NCBI GenBank assembly: GCA_036275365.1
Contig: DASUDX010000047.1
Location: 1-64,000 of the forward strand
DNA length: 64,000 nt
Reading direction: 5' to 3'
Source of the DNA: DASUDX01 sp036275365
GTDB taxonomy: Bacteria; Pseudomonadota; Gammaproteobacteria; Nevskiales; Nevskiaceae
Shown here: positions 44,664-52,734 of the stretch, in pieces
Numbering within the stretch: position 1 is the stretch's first letter
How the letters are laid out: every line of letters begins with the position of its first letter
Translations under genes and position numbers: made by a program
The notes under the pieces: model-generated
Seen by the model: only the letters and a program-made list of their open reading frames with translations
Databases searched by the model: none
What the model was told of the DNA's origin: nothing

Positions 44664-45088
44664 GGCAGCGCGGTGGCGCGCAGATCCAGCCACAGCAGGG
44701 GCGCCGGCTGGTGGGCGCGCTCGGGCCGCAGCTCGAGCCGCCAGGGCTGATCGGGCGCGAGCGCGGCATCGACGCTGCGCAGCCGCTGCCAGCGGCCGCG
44801 GTAGCCGCTGTCGAGCTCACCGCGCAGGCGCCAGCCGGCGGCCCCGGGCTGGCGCTCGAGCTGGAAGGTGAGGCGGTAGCTCAACCGCTGCGGCGTCTCC
44901 GGATGCAGCTCCCAGCTGGTGGGAAAGCCGGTGTAGGTGGTGAAGCCGGCGCCATCCTCGGCATGGCCGGCCAGCTGGCCGCGCAGGGCGATCTGCACCG
45001 CCTCGGGCTCGGCGGTCTCGGCACTCTGGGCCGCCAGCGGCGCTGGCAGGGCGCTCAGCAGCAACAGCAGCAGCGGGATCAGACGCAT
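44660..45088 (-). CDS. Small secreted protein of unknown function
   Basis: This is a 142-aa product with a clear signal peptide (MRLIPLLLLLLSALPAPLAA) and a beta-rich mature part containing many Arg, Trp and Leu residues (LSYRLTFQLERQPGAAGW, WRLELRPERAHQPAPLLWLDL). I recognise no domain. Its stop overlaps the glycosyltransferase start. The likely ATG is 45088; another in-frame ATG at 45118 would spoil the signal sequence. Confidence 0.7.
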   Translation of the reverse strand: MRLIPLLLLLLSALPAPLAAQSAETAEPEAVQIALRGQLAGHAEDGAGFTTYTGFPTSWELHPETPQRLSYRLTFQLERQPGAAGWRLRGELDSGYRGRWQRLRSVDAALAPDQPWRLELRPERAHQPAPLLWLDLRATALP

Positions 45089-45151
45089 CGGCAGGCGCAG
45101 GGTGAAGAGCGGGCGCATAAGCTAGCGCATCCCTCCCGCCTCCAAGACCTG

Positions 45152-46108
45152 ATGGCCGGCACCGCCAGCGACGCCCCGATCCGCCTTGCCCTGCATGGAG
45201 GGGCGGGCGAGCTGCCGCGCGAAGCCGGCCCGCCCACCGCCCAGCGGGCGGCGCTGCGCGAGATCGCCGCCGAGACGCTGGCCGCCCTGCGCGCCGGCGC
45301 CAGTGCGCTGGACGCGGTGACCCTGGCGGTCGAGCGGCTGGAGGACTGCCCGCTGTTCAATGCCGGGGTCGGCGCGGTGCTGCATCGCGACGGCGGGGTG
45401 GAACTGGACGCCGCGGTGATGCGCGGTGCCGATCGCGCCTATGGCGGGGTCTGCGGGGTCAGCCGGGTGCGCCACCCGGTGCGGCTGGCGCGGCGGCTGT
45501 GCGAGGCCGGCGGCCCGGTGCTGGTGCAGGGCGCCGGCGCCGAGGCCCTGGCCCGCGAGCACGGTCTGGAACTGGTCAGCCCGGCGCACTTCATCACCCC
45601 GCTGCGGCAGGCCCAGCTCGAGCGCGCCCAGCGCCGCGGCGTGGTGGTGCTGGACCACGACCTCGCCCCGCCGGCCGAGCCGGTGGACGAAAGCGGCTTC
45701 GGCACCGTGGGGGCGGTGGCCCGAGACGCCCAGGGCCGCCTGGCCGCCGCCACCAGCACCGGCGGGCTGACCAACAAGCGACCCGGGCGGATCGGCGACA
45801 CCCCGATCGCCGGTGCCGGCACCTGGGCGGATGACCGCAGCCTGGCGGTGTCCTGCACCGGCACCGGCGAGAGCTTCCTGCGCGCCGCCGTGGCCCACCA
45901 GCTGCATGCGCGGGTGCTGTGGGGCGGGCAGAGCCTGGCGCTGGCCTGCGAGGCCACCTTCGAGGATGTGGCGGCGCTCGGGGGTCATGGCGGGGCCATC
46001 GTCATCGACCGCGAGGGCCGCATCGCCCTGCCCTACAACTCCGGGGTGCTGTTCCGCGCCTGGGTCGAGGCCGATGGCGAGATCCGCGTCGCCGTCGGCA
46101 AGGACTGA
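45152..46108 (+). CDS. iaaA: Isoaspartyl peptidase/L-asparaginase (Ntn hydrolase)
   Basis: The 318-aa precursor cuts itself to expose a catalytic threonine. The cleavage site is GFG|TVGAVA with Thr185. LALHGGAGELPRE at the N-terminus, GVCGVSRVRHPVRLAR and the GTGESFLRAAVAHQL region are family hallmarks. It removes isoaspartyl dipeptides and asparagine-type substrates in protein turnover. It has no signal peptide. The ATG at 45152 follows only a weak ribosome site. It starts a plus-strand run with moaB (3-bp gap) and an amidohydrolase. Confidence 0.92.
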   Translation: MAGTASDAPIRLALHGGAGELPREAGPPTAQRAALREIAAETLAALRAGASALDAVTLAVERLEDCPLFNAGVGAVLHRDGGVELDAAVMRGADRAYGGVCGVSRVRHPVRLARRLCEAGGPVLVQGAGAEALAREHGLELVSPAHFITPLRQAQLERAQRRGVVVLDHDLAPPAEPVDESGFGTVGAVARDAQGRLAAATSTGGLTNKRPGRIGDTPIAGAGTWADDRSLAVSCTGTGESFLRAAVAHQLHARVLWGGQSLALACEATFEDVAALGGHGGAIVIDREGRIALPYNSGVLFRAWVEADGEIRVAVGKD

Positions 46109-46111
46109 GCA

Positions 46112-46606
46112 ATGAACCTGGTCGTCCTCACCGTCTCCGACACCCGCACCCTGGACACCGACACCAGCGGTGCCTATCTCGAGCAGGCGGCGGGCGAGGC
46201 CGGGCACCGCGTGCTCGTCCGCCGCGTCTGCCACGATGACCGCTACCGCCTGCGCGCCGAGGTGAGCGGCTGGATCGCCGATCCCGAGGTGCAGGTCATC
46301 CTCTGCAACGGCGGCACCGGCGTGACCGGCCGCGATGTCACGCCGGAGGCGCTGCGGCCGCTGTTCGACAAGGAGCTGGAGGGCTTCGGCGAGCTGTTCC
46401 GCTGGCTCAGCTTCGAGGACATCGGCACCTCCACCCTGCAGAGCCGGGCGCTCGCCGGGGTGGCCAATGGCACCTTGATCTTCTGCCTGCCCGGGTCCAC
46501 CGGCGCCTGCCGGCTGGGCTGGGAGAAGATCCTGCGTCACCAGCTCGACGCCGCCCACAAGCCCTGTAACTTCGCCACCCTGCTGCCCCGCCTGAAGGAG
46601 CGCTGA
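46112..46606 (+). CDS. moaB: Molybdopterin adenylyltransferase-type protein MoaB
   Basis: This 164-aa MoaB/MogA-fold protein takes part in molybdenum cofactor synthesis; some MoaB proteins adenylate molybdopterin. It has VVLTVSDTRTLDTDTSG, the NGGTGVTGRDVTPEAL active-site loop and CLPGSTGACRLGWEKIL. No other moa or mog genes are nearby; its place between two hydrolase genes looks incidental. Confidence 0.93.
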   Translation: MNLVVLTVSDTRTLDTDTSGAYLEQAAGEAGHRVLVRRVCHDDRYRLRAEVSGWIADPEVQVILCNGGTGVTGRDVTPEALRPLFDKELEGFGELFRWLSFEDIGTSTLQSRALAGVANGTLIFCLPGSTGACRLGWEKILRHQLDAAHKPCNFATLLPRLKER

Positions 46607-46607
46607 G

Positions 46608-47894
46608 ATGATCCGTCCGCTGACCCTGCTGAGCCTTGCCCTGTGCCTGCTGGCGCCGCCCGCCTGGTCGCTGTCGATCGACTGCGGACGGGTGCTCGAT
46701 GTGCAGACCGGCCGCTGGCTGGAGCGCCAGACCCTGAGCGTGGCCGAGGGCCGCATCCGCGCCATCGACCCCTGGCCGGCCAGCTTCGAGGGCGAGCGCA
46801 TCGATCTGCGCGAGCTGTCCTGCCTGCCCGGCCTGATCGATCTGCATGTGCATCTGACCAGCGAGACCGCGCCGCAGGCCGAGGCCTTCCGCGAGGCCCT
46901 GCAGGGCGGCGCGGTGGACGCCGCCTATGAGTCGGTGCCGTGGGCGCGGCGCACCCTGGAGGCCGGCTTCACCACCGTGCGCGATCTCGGCAGCAGCGAG
47001 GGCCTGGGGGTGGCGCTCAAGCGGGCGATTGCCGCCGGCCATGTGGTGGGACCGCGGATGATGGTCTCCGGCAAGTCGATCGCCACCACCGGCGGCCATG
47101 CCGATCCCACCAACAGCCTGGGCCCGCGGCTGGCGCGGGCGCTGGGCGTGCCCGGGCCGATCGATGGCGTCATCGACAGCCCCGAGCAGGCCCGCCAGGC
47201 GGTGCGCGCCCGCTACAAGGAGGGCGCCGACCTGATCAAGATCACCGCCACCGGCGGTGTGCTCAGCCAGGCCGCCAGCGGCCAGAACGCCCAGTTCACC
47301 GAGGCCGAGCTGGCCGCCATCGTCAGCACCGCGCGCGACTACGGCTTCAAGGTGGCGGCCCATGCCCACGGCGCCGAGGGCATGAAGCGCGCCCTGCGCG
47401 CCGGGGTCGACACCATCGAGCACGGCACCTTCATGGACGAGGAGACCCTCCAGCTGTTCCGCAAGACCGGCGCCTGGTATGTGCCCACCGTCTCCGCCGG
47501 CAAGTTCGTCGGCGAGAAGAGCCGCGACCCGCATTACTACTCGCCGATCGTGCGGCCGAAGGCGGCGGCGGTGGGGCCGCAGATCCAGTCCACCCTGGCG
47601 CGGGCCTGGAAGGCCGGGGTGAAGATCGCCTTCGGCACCGATGCCGGGGTCTTCCCCCACGGCGAGAACGCCCGCGAGTTCGTCTACATGGTCGAGGCCG
47701 GCATGCCGCCGCTGGAGGCCCTGCGCGCGGCCACCCTGCACGCCGCCGAGGCCCTGGGCCAGGCCCAGACCCTGGGCCGGCTGGCGCCCGGCTATGCCGC
47801 CGATCTGGTGGCGGTGGAGGGCGATCCGCTGGCCGACATCGCCCGCCTGCAGGCGCCGCGGGCGGTGATCCAGGGCGGGCGGCGGGTGCGGTAA
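46608..47894 (+). CDS. Secreted amidohydrolase (Xaa-Pro dipeptidase/imidazolonepropionase-like)
   Basis: The 428-aa exported enzyme has a signal peptide (1-21) and an amidohydrolase TIM barrel with a binuclear metal site: LIDLHVHL, carbamylatable Lys in LIKITATGG, AAHAHG, TIEHGTF, and GTDAGVF. It belongs to the group that includes bacterial prolidases acting on Xaa-Pro dipeptides and N-acyl amino acids. The start follows moaB by 1 bp. Together with the nearby isoaspartyl peptidase it adds to the peptide-breakdown theme. Confidence 0.9.
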   Translation: MIRPLTLLSLALCLLAPPAWSLSIDCGRVLDVQTGRWLERQTLSVAEGRIRAIDPWPASFEGERIDLRELSCLPGLIDLHVHLTSETAPQAEAFREALQGGAVDAAYESVPWARRTLEAGFTTVRDLGSSEGLGVALKRAIAAGHVVGPRMMVSGKSIATTGGHADPTNSLGPRLARALGVPGPIDGVIDSPEQARQAVRARYKEGADLIKITATGGVLSQAASGQNAQFTEAELAAIVSTARDYGFKVAAHAHGAEGMKRALRAGVDTIEHGTFMDEETLQLFRKTGAWYVPTVSAGKFVGEKSRDPHYYSPIVRPKAAAVGPQIQSTLARAWKAGVKIAFGTDAGVFPHGENAREFVYMVEAGMPPLEALRAATLHAAEALGQAQTLGRLAPGYAADLVAVEGDPLADIARLQAPRAVIQGGRRVR

Positions 47895-47960
47895 CCGGGG
47901 CCGCCCGGGCCGGCCGTTCATCCCCGGTCCAAGCCCGCTGGCCGGGAACTTTTCCGGCCC

Positions 47961-47987
47961 TTAGCACTCTGAGGACGCGAGTGCTAA
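47961..47987. promoter_or_regulatory. CIRCE element (HrcA operator) upstream of rpoH
   Basis: This is a perfect TTAGCACTC-N9-GAGTGCTAA: both 9-bp arms match consensus at every base. CIRCE is the operator of the heat-shock repressor HrcA, usually in front of groESL or dnaK. Here it lies 33 bp before the rpoH ATG, which would put sigma-32 under HrcA repression. No hrcA gene is in the window. Confidence 0.95.
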
Positions 47988-47990
47988 ATT
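47961..47990 (+). promoter_or_regulatory. Promoter candidate embedded in CIRCE
   Basis: TTAGCA (47961-47966, left CIRCE arm) and the extended -10 TGC-TAAATT (47982-47990) are 18 bp apart. HrcA on the CIRCE would cover both. Each hexamer matches consensus at four of six positions, so this is plausible, not firm. Confidence 0.5.
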
Positions 47991-48020
47991 GAGCCTCGAA
48001 CCTTGAAAGGGAGGTTGGTC

Positions 48021-48887
48021 ATGTCCACCGCCGTTGCCCTGCGCCAGCCCGCGATGCTGATGCCGCTGTCGGGCAGCCTGGACGCCTATATCGCCTCGGT
48101 CGGGCAGATTCCGGTGCTCGATGTCGCCGAAGAGCAGCAGCTGGCGCGCCGCCTGCGTGAAGACCAGGACCTGGCCGCCGCCCAGAAGCTGGTGCTCTCC
48201 AATCTGCGGTTCGTGGTCCATATCGCCCGCGGCTACATGGGCTATGGCCTGCAGCTGGCCGACCTGATCCAGGAAGGCAATGTGGGGCTGATGAAGGCGG
48301 TCAAGCGCTTCGACCCGGATGTGGGCGTGCGCCTGATCAGCTTTGCCGTGCACTGGATCAAGGCCGAGATCCACGAATTCGTGCTGAAGAACTGGCGCAT
48401 CGTCAAGATCGCCACCACCAAGGCCCAGCGCAAGCTGTTCTTCAACCTGCGCTCGGCCAAGCGCGGCCTGGGCTGGCTGTCGCCGGCCGAGGTCGAGTCG
48501 ATCGCCGCCGATCTCAAGGTCAAGCCCGAGGAAGTGCTGCAGATGGAAGCGCGGCTGGGGGGCGGCGATGTCTCCTTCAGCGCCAGCGGCTCGGATGACG
48601 AGGACAGCTATGTCCCCGAGGACTATCTGGCCGTCGAGGAAGGCGGCTATGCCGCCATCGAGAATGGCGAGGTCCAGGACCGCCAGGAAGAGGCGATGCG
48701 CGAGGGCCTCAAGCGGCTGTCCGAGCGCGAGCGCGACATCCTGATGCGGCGCTGGCTGCACGAGGGCGAAAAGACCGGCCTGCAGGAACTGGCCGACGAG
48801 TACGGCGTCTCGGCCGAGCGCATCCGCCAGATCGAGGTGGCGGCGATGAAGAAGCTGCGCAAGGTGATCGAGACCGAGGCAGCCTAA
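48021..48887 (+). CDS. rpoH: RNA polymerase heat-shock sigma factor sigma-32
   Basis: The 288-aa sigma factor has the RpoH box QRKLFFNLR (near 133) that separates it from RpoD, region 2 with NLRFVVHIARGYMGYGLQLADLIQEGNVGLMKAVKRFD, and region 4 with LQELADEYGVSAERIRQIEVAAMKKL. GGGAGG lies 7 nt before the ATG. It has a single-gene transcript by context: CIRCE in front and a terminator behind. Confidence 0.98.
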   Translation: MSTAVALRQPAMLMPLSGSLDAYIASVGQIPVLDVAEEQQLARRLREDQDLAAAQKLVLSNLRFVVHIARGYMGYGLQLADLIQEGNVGLMKAVKRFDPDVGVRLISFAVHWIKAEIHEFVLKNWRIVKIATTKAQRKLFFNLRSAKRGLGWLSPAEVESIAADLKVKPEEVLQMEARLGGGDVSFSASGSDDEDSYVPEDYLAVEEGGYAAIENGEVQDRQEEAMREGLKRLSERERDILMRRWLHEGEKTGLQELADEYGVSAERIRQIEVAAMKKLRKVIETEAA

Positions 48888-48909
48888 ACTCCTCGTCTCC
48901 GGTACCCCG

Positions 48910-48940
48910 AAGGCCCGGCTCCGCCGGGCCTTCTTGCTTG
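48910..48940 (+). terminator. Terminator after rpoH
   Basis: The perfect 9-bp stem AAGGCCCGG/CCGGGCCTT (48910-48918 with 48924-48932) has a 5-nt loop, followed by the T-rich CTTGCTTG, 22 bp after the rpoH stop. Confidence 0.8.
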
Positions 48941-48957
48941 CACAGCCAGGATCGACG

Positions 48958-49638
48958 ATGTCCGACGACCCCGCCGAGGCCGCCGCGCCCGTTCCGCTCA
49001 AGACCCGCCTGGCCGCCCGCCTGCTGGCCGGACTGATGCGGCTGATCTTCCTCACCAGCCGGCGCCGCTACACCGGGCTTGCGCATCTGCAGACGGCCAT
49101 GGACGGCGGGCCGGTGATCGTGGTGTCCTGGCACAACCGCAACATCCTCGGCCCGTTCGGCTACCTCGCCCATCGCCGGCCCGGGCGCGCCTTCACCCCG
49201 CTCGCCAGCGCCTCGCGCGACGGCACCCTGGCGGCGCTGGCGATGCGGCATCTGGGGGTGGAATGCATCCGCGGTTCCTCCAGCCGCGGCGGCAGTGCCG
49301 CCCTGCGGCAGATGGTGAAATCGGCCAGGGCCGGCAACGACCTCGGCATCACCCCGGATGGCCCGCGCGGACCCAAGTACGTGGTCCAGCCGGGGGTCAT
49401 CACCACCGCCCGCCTGACCGGCCTGCCGATCGTCCCGATGAGCTACCAGGCGCGCCGGCGGATCGAGCTGCGGAGCTGGGACGCGATGATCGTGCCCTGG
49501 CCGTTCAACCGCCTGCACTATGTCTATGGCGAGCCGATCCGGGTGCCGCGCGAGGCCGACGAGCCGCAGATGGAGGCTCTGCGCCAGCAGGTGGAGCAGG
49601 CCCTGCTGACGATTGGCGAGACCGCCGGACGCGACTGA
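48958..49638 (+). CDS. DUF374 family lysophospholipid acyltransferase-like protein
   Basis: This 226-aa membrane-associated protein has a hydrophobic N-terminal segment (about 22-36), WHNRNI in place of the usual HxxxxD site, and the DUF374 hallmark SRDGTLAALAMRHLGVECIRGSSSRGGSAALRQM, then GITPDGPRGPKY. Related proteins acylate lipids of the envelope. The ATG at 48958 is preceded by AGGA. Substrate unknown. Confidence 0.85.
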   Translation: MSDDPAEAAAPVPLKTRLAARLLAGLMRLIFLTSRRRYTGLAHLQTAMDGGPVIVVSWHNRNILGPFGYLAHRRPGRAFTPLASASRDGTLAALAMRHLGVECIRGSSSRGGSAALRQMVKSARAGNDLGITPDGPRGPKYVVQPGVITTARLTGLPIVPMSYQARRRIELRSWDAMIVPWPFNRLHYVYGEPIRVPREADEPQMEALRQQVEQALLTIGETAGRD

Positions 49639-49727
49639 GCCCGGCCGAGTTCGACCCGGGGCGGCCAGCCCCGCCAGCGCCGTGGCCGGGTGCTATCGTG
49701 CGCGCGTTTTGACCACCGGCGCGCGCC

Positions 49728-50639
49728 ATGCGGGACGATTTCGAGGCCAGTTTCCAGGAGCAGCTGCAGGCGATCGAGGCCGAGACCCTCGATGGCCCGG
49801 TGGATCTCGAGCGCCTGCCGGCGGCCCTCTCCGAGCGCAGCCTGCCGGCGCCCTACTGCTTTGCCTATCCGGCGCCGGTCCAGGGTGCGGACGACCCCGC
49901 CTCGATCCTGCGCGAGCAGGTGTGGGAGCCGGAGTCGCGCCAGCGCGCCGCCGCCCTGATGGTGCGCTACAGCCAGCCGGGCGCCCTGCGCGAGCAGATG
50001 CTGGGCGGGGCGGATGATGCGACGCTGGCCGCCTGCGCGCGCATCCTCGCCGTGCTGGTGTGCGCCGAGGAATCGGCGATCAATGTCTTCGAGCACGAGT
50101 GCGGCCGCCTGCAGCGCGAGCAGGTGCAGGCCAACGAGCGCGCCCTGCGCGAGATCGAAACCGAGGAGCGGGTGCACAACTGGCTGATCCAGCAGGCCCG
50201 CGCCCATCTGCCGGCACCGGAGGATCTCGATGCCATCCGCCGCCGCACCCGCCGGCTGTTCATGCGGGTGGCCAGCCGCGACATCGCCGAGCACTTCGCC
50301 CGCCTCACCGGTCTGGATTCCGGGGTCTGCATCTCGCTTTCGGCCCTGCTCGGCTCGGCCAAGGTGCGCCGGCTGTCCGGCTTCGCCGAGCTGCTGACCC
50401 ATATCCGCCATGACGAGGCGACCCATGTGCGCAAGTCGCGCGAGCACGCGGTGGGCCTTGGGTTTGACGCCACCCGCTTCCACGAGTGCTACGACCTGAC
50501 CCGTACCGGGATGGTCGAGATGCTGCGGCCGATCAGCAGCAGCTTCGAGACGCTGGAGGTCGATCCGGAGCGCCTGTTCAAGCGCCTGCTGCGCTTCCAG
50601 GACAAGCGCAGCGTCAGCAGCGCCGAGGTGGTTGACTGA
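49728..50639 (+). CDS. Ferritin-like diiron-carboxylate protein of unknown function
   Basis: The 303-aa helical, cytoplasmic protein carries the residues of a ferritin-like diiron site on four helices: Glu114/115 in CAEESAINVFE, Glu147 and His150 in EIETEERVHN, Glu188 in SRDIAEHF, and Glu230 and His233 in RHDEATH. The ExxH pairs on helices two and four are the standard layout. It is longer than ferritin and could be an oxidase or oxygenase; motif spacing does not match AurF exactly. It sits between an acyltransferase and an efflux adaptor gene with no obvious pathway partner. Confidence 0.65.
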   Translation: MRDDFEASFQEQLQAIEAETLDGPVDLERLPAALSERSLPAPYCFAYPAPVQGADDPASILREQVWEPESRQRAAALMVRYSQPGALREQMLGGADDATLAACARILAVLVCAEESAINVFEHECGRLQREQVQANERALREIETEERVHNWLIQQARAHLPAPEDLDAIRRRTRRLFMRVASRDIAEHFARLTGLDSGVCISLSALLGSAKVRRLSGFAELLTHIRHDEATHVRKSREHAVGLGFDATRFHECYDLTRTGMVEMLRPISSSFETLEVDPERLFKRLLRFQDKRSVSSAEVVD

Positions 50640-50724
50640 GCGGCGTCCGACGCCGGTTTTCAGTCCCGCCTGCAGCACCGGGCGGCGCCGCGGCTATGCT
50701 GTGGCCATCCGTTGCGGGTTTCCC

Positions 50725-51948
50725 ATGAACGACACCTCGGCCCTGCTGGGCCAGCTCAAGATCGACCGCGAGCCGCCGCCGGCCCGCTCCCCCTGGCTGT
50801 GGATCGCCCTGCTGGGCCTGGCGCTGGCGGCCGCTCTGGCCGGCTGGTGGCTGAGCCGGCCGCAGGCGCCGCTGGTGCGTACCGCCACGGTCAGCGTGCT
50901 GTCGCGCCCGGCCGCGGCCGCCTCGGTGCTCGATGGCTCCGGCTATGTGGTGGCCAGGCGCCAGGCCACGGTCTCTTCCAAGGTCACCGGCAAGGTGCTC
51001 GAGGTGCTGATCGAGGAAGGCCAGCGGGTGGAGGCCGGCCAGGTGCTGGCCCGCATCGATGACAGCAACGCCGGTGCGGCCCTGTCTCTGGCGCGCAGCC
51101 AGCTGGAGGCCGCCCGCGCCCAGCTCGCCGAGGTGCAGGTGCAGCTCGCCGAGGCCGAGCGCACCCTGGGCCGCAACCGCGAGCTGGCCGGCCGCGGTCT
51201 GGTCAGCCAGGCTGCGCTGGACGCCGCCCAGGCCAGCCGCGACGCCCTGCGCGCACGCCTGGCCAGCACCGAGCGCCAGGTGGATGTGGCCGCCGCCAGC
51301 CTCGAGGTGCAGCAGCGCCAGGTCGAGGACACCGTGGTGCGCGCGCCGTTTGCCGGGGTGATCACGGTGAAGAATGCCCAGCCGGGCGAGATGATCTCGC
51401 CGCTGTCGGCCGGCGGCGACGGCACCCGTACCGGCATCGGCACCCTGGTGGACATGGACTCGCTGGAAGTCGAGGTCGATGTCAACGAGAACTTCATCAA
51501 CCGCGTGCAGCCGGGCCAGCCGGTGACCGCCACCCTCAACGCCTACGCCGACTGGAAGATCCCCGCCGAGGTGATCGCGGTGATCCCGGCCGCCGATCGC
51601 AGCAAGGCGACGGTCAAGGTGCGGGTGGGCCTGAAGAGCCGCGACCCGCGCATTCTTCCCGACATGGGGGTGCGGGTGAGCTTCCTCGCCGAGGCCGCGC
51701 CGGCCGACGGGGCTGCGTCGGCCAAGCCCGCCGCCAGCCTGCCTGAGGTCGCCCTGGGCCAGGACGGCGGTCAGGATGTGGTCTGGATCGTGCGTGGCGA
51801 GATCGTGGAGCGGCGCGCGGTCAAGGTCGGCGCCCGCCAGGGCGGGCAGGTGGAGATCGCCGCCGGGCTCGCCGGGGGCGAGACGGTGGTGATGGATCCA
51901 CCGCCCGGACTTGCCGATGGCGCCGCCATCCGCCTCAACACTGACTGA
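50725..51948 (+). CDS. Periplasmic adaptor (membrane fusion protein), MacA-like
   Basis: The 407-aa protein has an N-terminal membrane anchor (about 29-47), a split lipoyl domain (GSGYVVARRQATVSSKVTGKVLEV and later DTVVRAPFAGVITVKNAQPGEMI), a coiled-coil hairpin (about 115-195, Ala/Gln/Glu-rich) and a beta-barrel domain. With the ATPase and two FtsX-type permeases downstream it forms a MacAB-like exporter. TolC at 10.1 kb is a candidate outer membrane partner. The ATG at 50725 was preferred over an upstream in-frame codon. Confidence 0.92.
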   Translation: MNDTSALLGQLKIDREPPPARSPWLWIALLGLALAAALAGWWLSRPQAPLVRTATVSVLSRPAAAASVLDGSGYVVARRQATVSSKVTGKVLEVLIEEGQRVEAGQVLARIDDSNAGAALSLARSQLEAARAQLAEVQVQLAEAERTLGRNRELAGRGLVSQAALDAAQASRDALRARLASTERQVDVAAASLEVQQRQVEDTVVRAPFAGVITVKNAQPGEMISPLSAGGDGTRTGIGTLVDMDSLEVEVDVNENFINRVQPGQPVTATLNAYADWKIPAEVIAVIPAADRSKATVKVRVGLKSRDPRILPDMGVRVSFLAEAAPADGAASAKPAASLPEVALGQDGGQDVVWIVRGEIVERRAVKVGARQGGQVEIAAGLAGGETVVMDPPPGLADGAAIRLNTD

Positions 51949-51977
51949 TTCCTCCCTTCCTCCCACCGAGTCCGGCC

Positions 51978-52667
51978 ATGACCGAGGCGCTGATCCAGCT
52001 CAAGGGCGTCACCAAGCACTACACCCGCGGCAAGCAGACGGTGGAGGTGCTGCAGAAGCTCGACCTCACCATCGCCCAGGGCGATTTCATCGCCCTGATG
52101 GGGCCGTCGGGTTCGGGCAAGACCACCCTGCTCAATCTGATCGGCGGGCTGGACACGCCCAGCGGCGGCGAGCTGCGGGTGGGCGAGACCCGGCTCGACC
52201 GGATGAGTGCCGGGGAGCTGGCGCGCTGGCGCTCGCGCCATGTCGGCTTCGTCTTCCAGTTCTACAACCTGCTGCCGGTGCTCACCGCCGAGCGCAATGT
52301 CGAGCTGCCCCTGCTGCTGACCTCGCTGTCGGCGGCGGAGCGCATGAAGCGGGTGCAGATTGCCCTGGGCGTGGTGGGGCTGGGCGAGCGCGGCAAGCAC
52401 AAGCCGAGCGAGCTCTCCGGCGGACAGGCCCAGCGCGTGGCCATCGCCCGTGCCCTGGTGGCCGACCCCACCCTGCTGGTCTGCGACGAGCCGACCGGCG
52501 ATCTCGACCGCAAGACCGCGGACGAGGTGCTGCATCTGCTGCAGGTGCTCAACCGCGATCACGGCAAGACCATCGTCATGGTCACCCATGACCCCAAGGC
52601 CGCCGAGTTCGCCCGCCACACCCTGCATCTGGACAAGGGTCAGCTGGTGGAACAGGCGGTGGCGTGA
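51978..52667 (+). CDS. ABC transporter ATP-binding protein, MacB/LolD type
   Basis: This 229-aa ATPase has Walker A GPSGSGKT (42-49), Q-loop region FVFQFYNLLPVLTAERNVELPLL typical of LolD/MacB, signature LSGGQAQRVAIARAL, and Walker B LLVCDEPTGDLD. Its TGA stop lies inside the first GTGAGGC unit of the heptad array that separates it from the first permease. Confidence 0.95.
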   Translation: MTEALIQLKGVTKHYTRGKQTVEVLQKLDLTIAQGDFIALMGPSGSGKTTLLNLIGGLDTPSGGELRVGETRLDRMSAGELARWRSRHVGFVFQFYNLLPVLTAERNVELPLLLTSLSAAERMKRVQIALGVVGLGERGKHKPSELSGGQAQRVAIARALVADPTLLVCDEPTGDLDRKTADEVLHLLQVLNRDHGKTIVMVTHDPKAAEFARHTLHLDKGQLVEQAVA

Positions 52668-52719
52668 GGCGTGAGGCGTGAGGCGTGAGGCGTGAGGCGT
52701 GAGGCGTGAGGCGTGAGGC
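52664..52719. repeat. Tandem heptamer array, eight perfect copies of GTGAGGC
   Basis: Eight identical 7-bp units run from the ATPase stop codon to 15 bp before the permease ATG. Each unit holds GTGA (a GTG start overlapping a TGA stop) and GAGG (a Shine-Dalgarno core). Read in frame from the first GTG, every second unit gives a stop overlapping a new GTG. From the seventh unit the frame ends at TGA 52736-52738, which overlaps the permease ATG at 52735. Confidence 0.95.
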
Positions 52720-52734
52720 GACGAGGATAGAACG

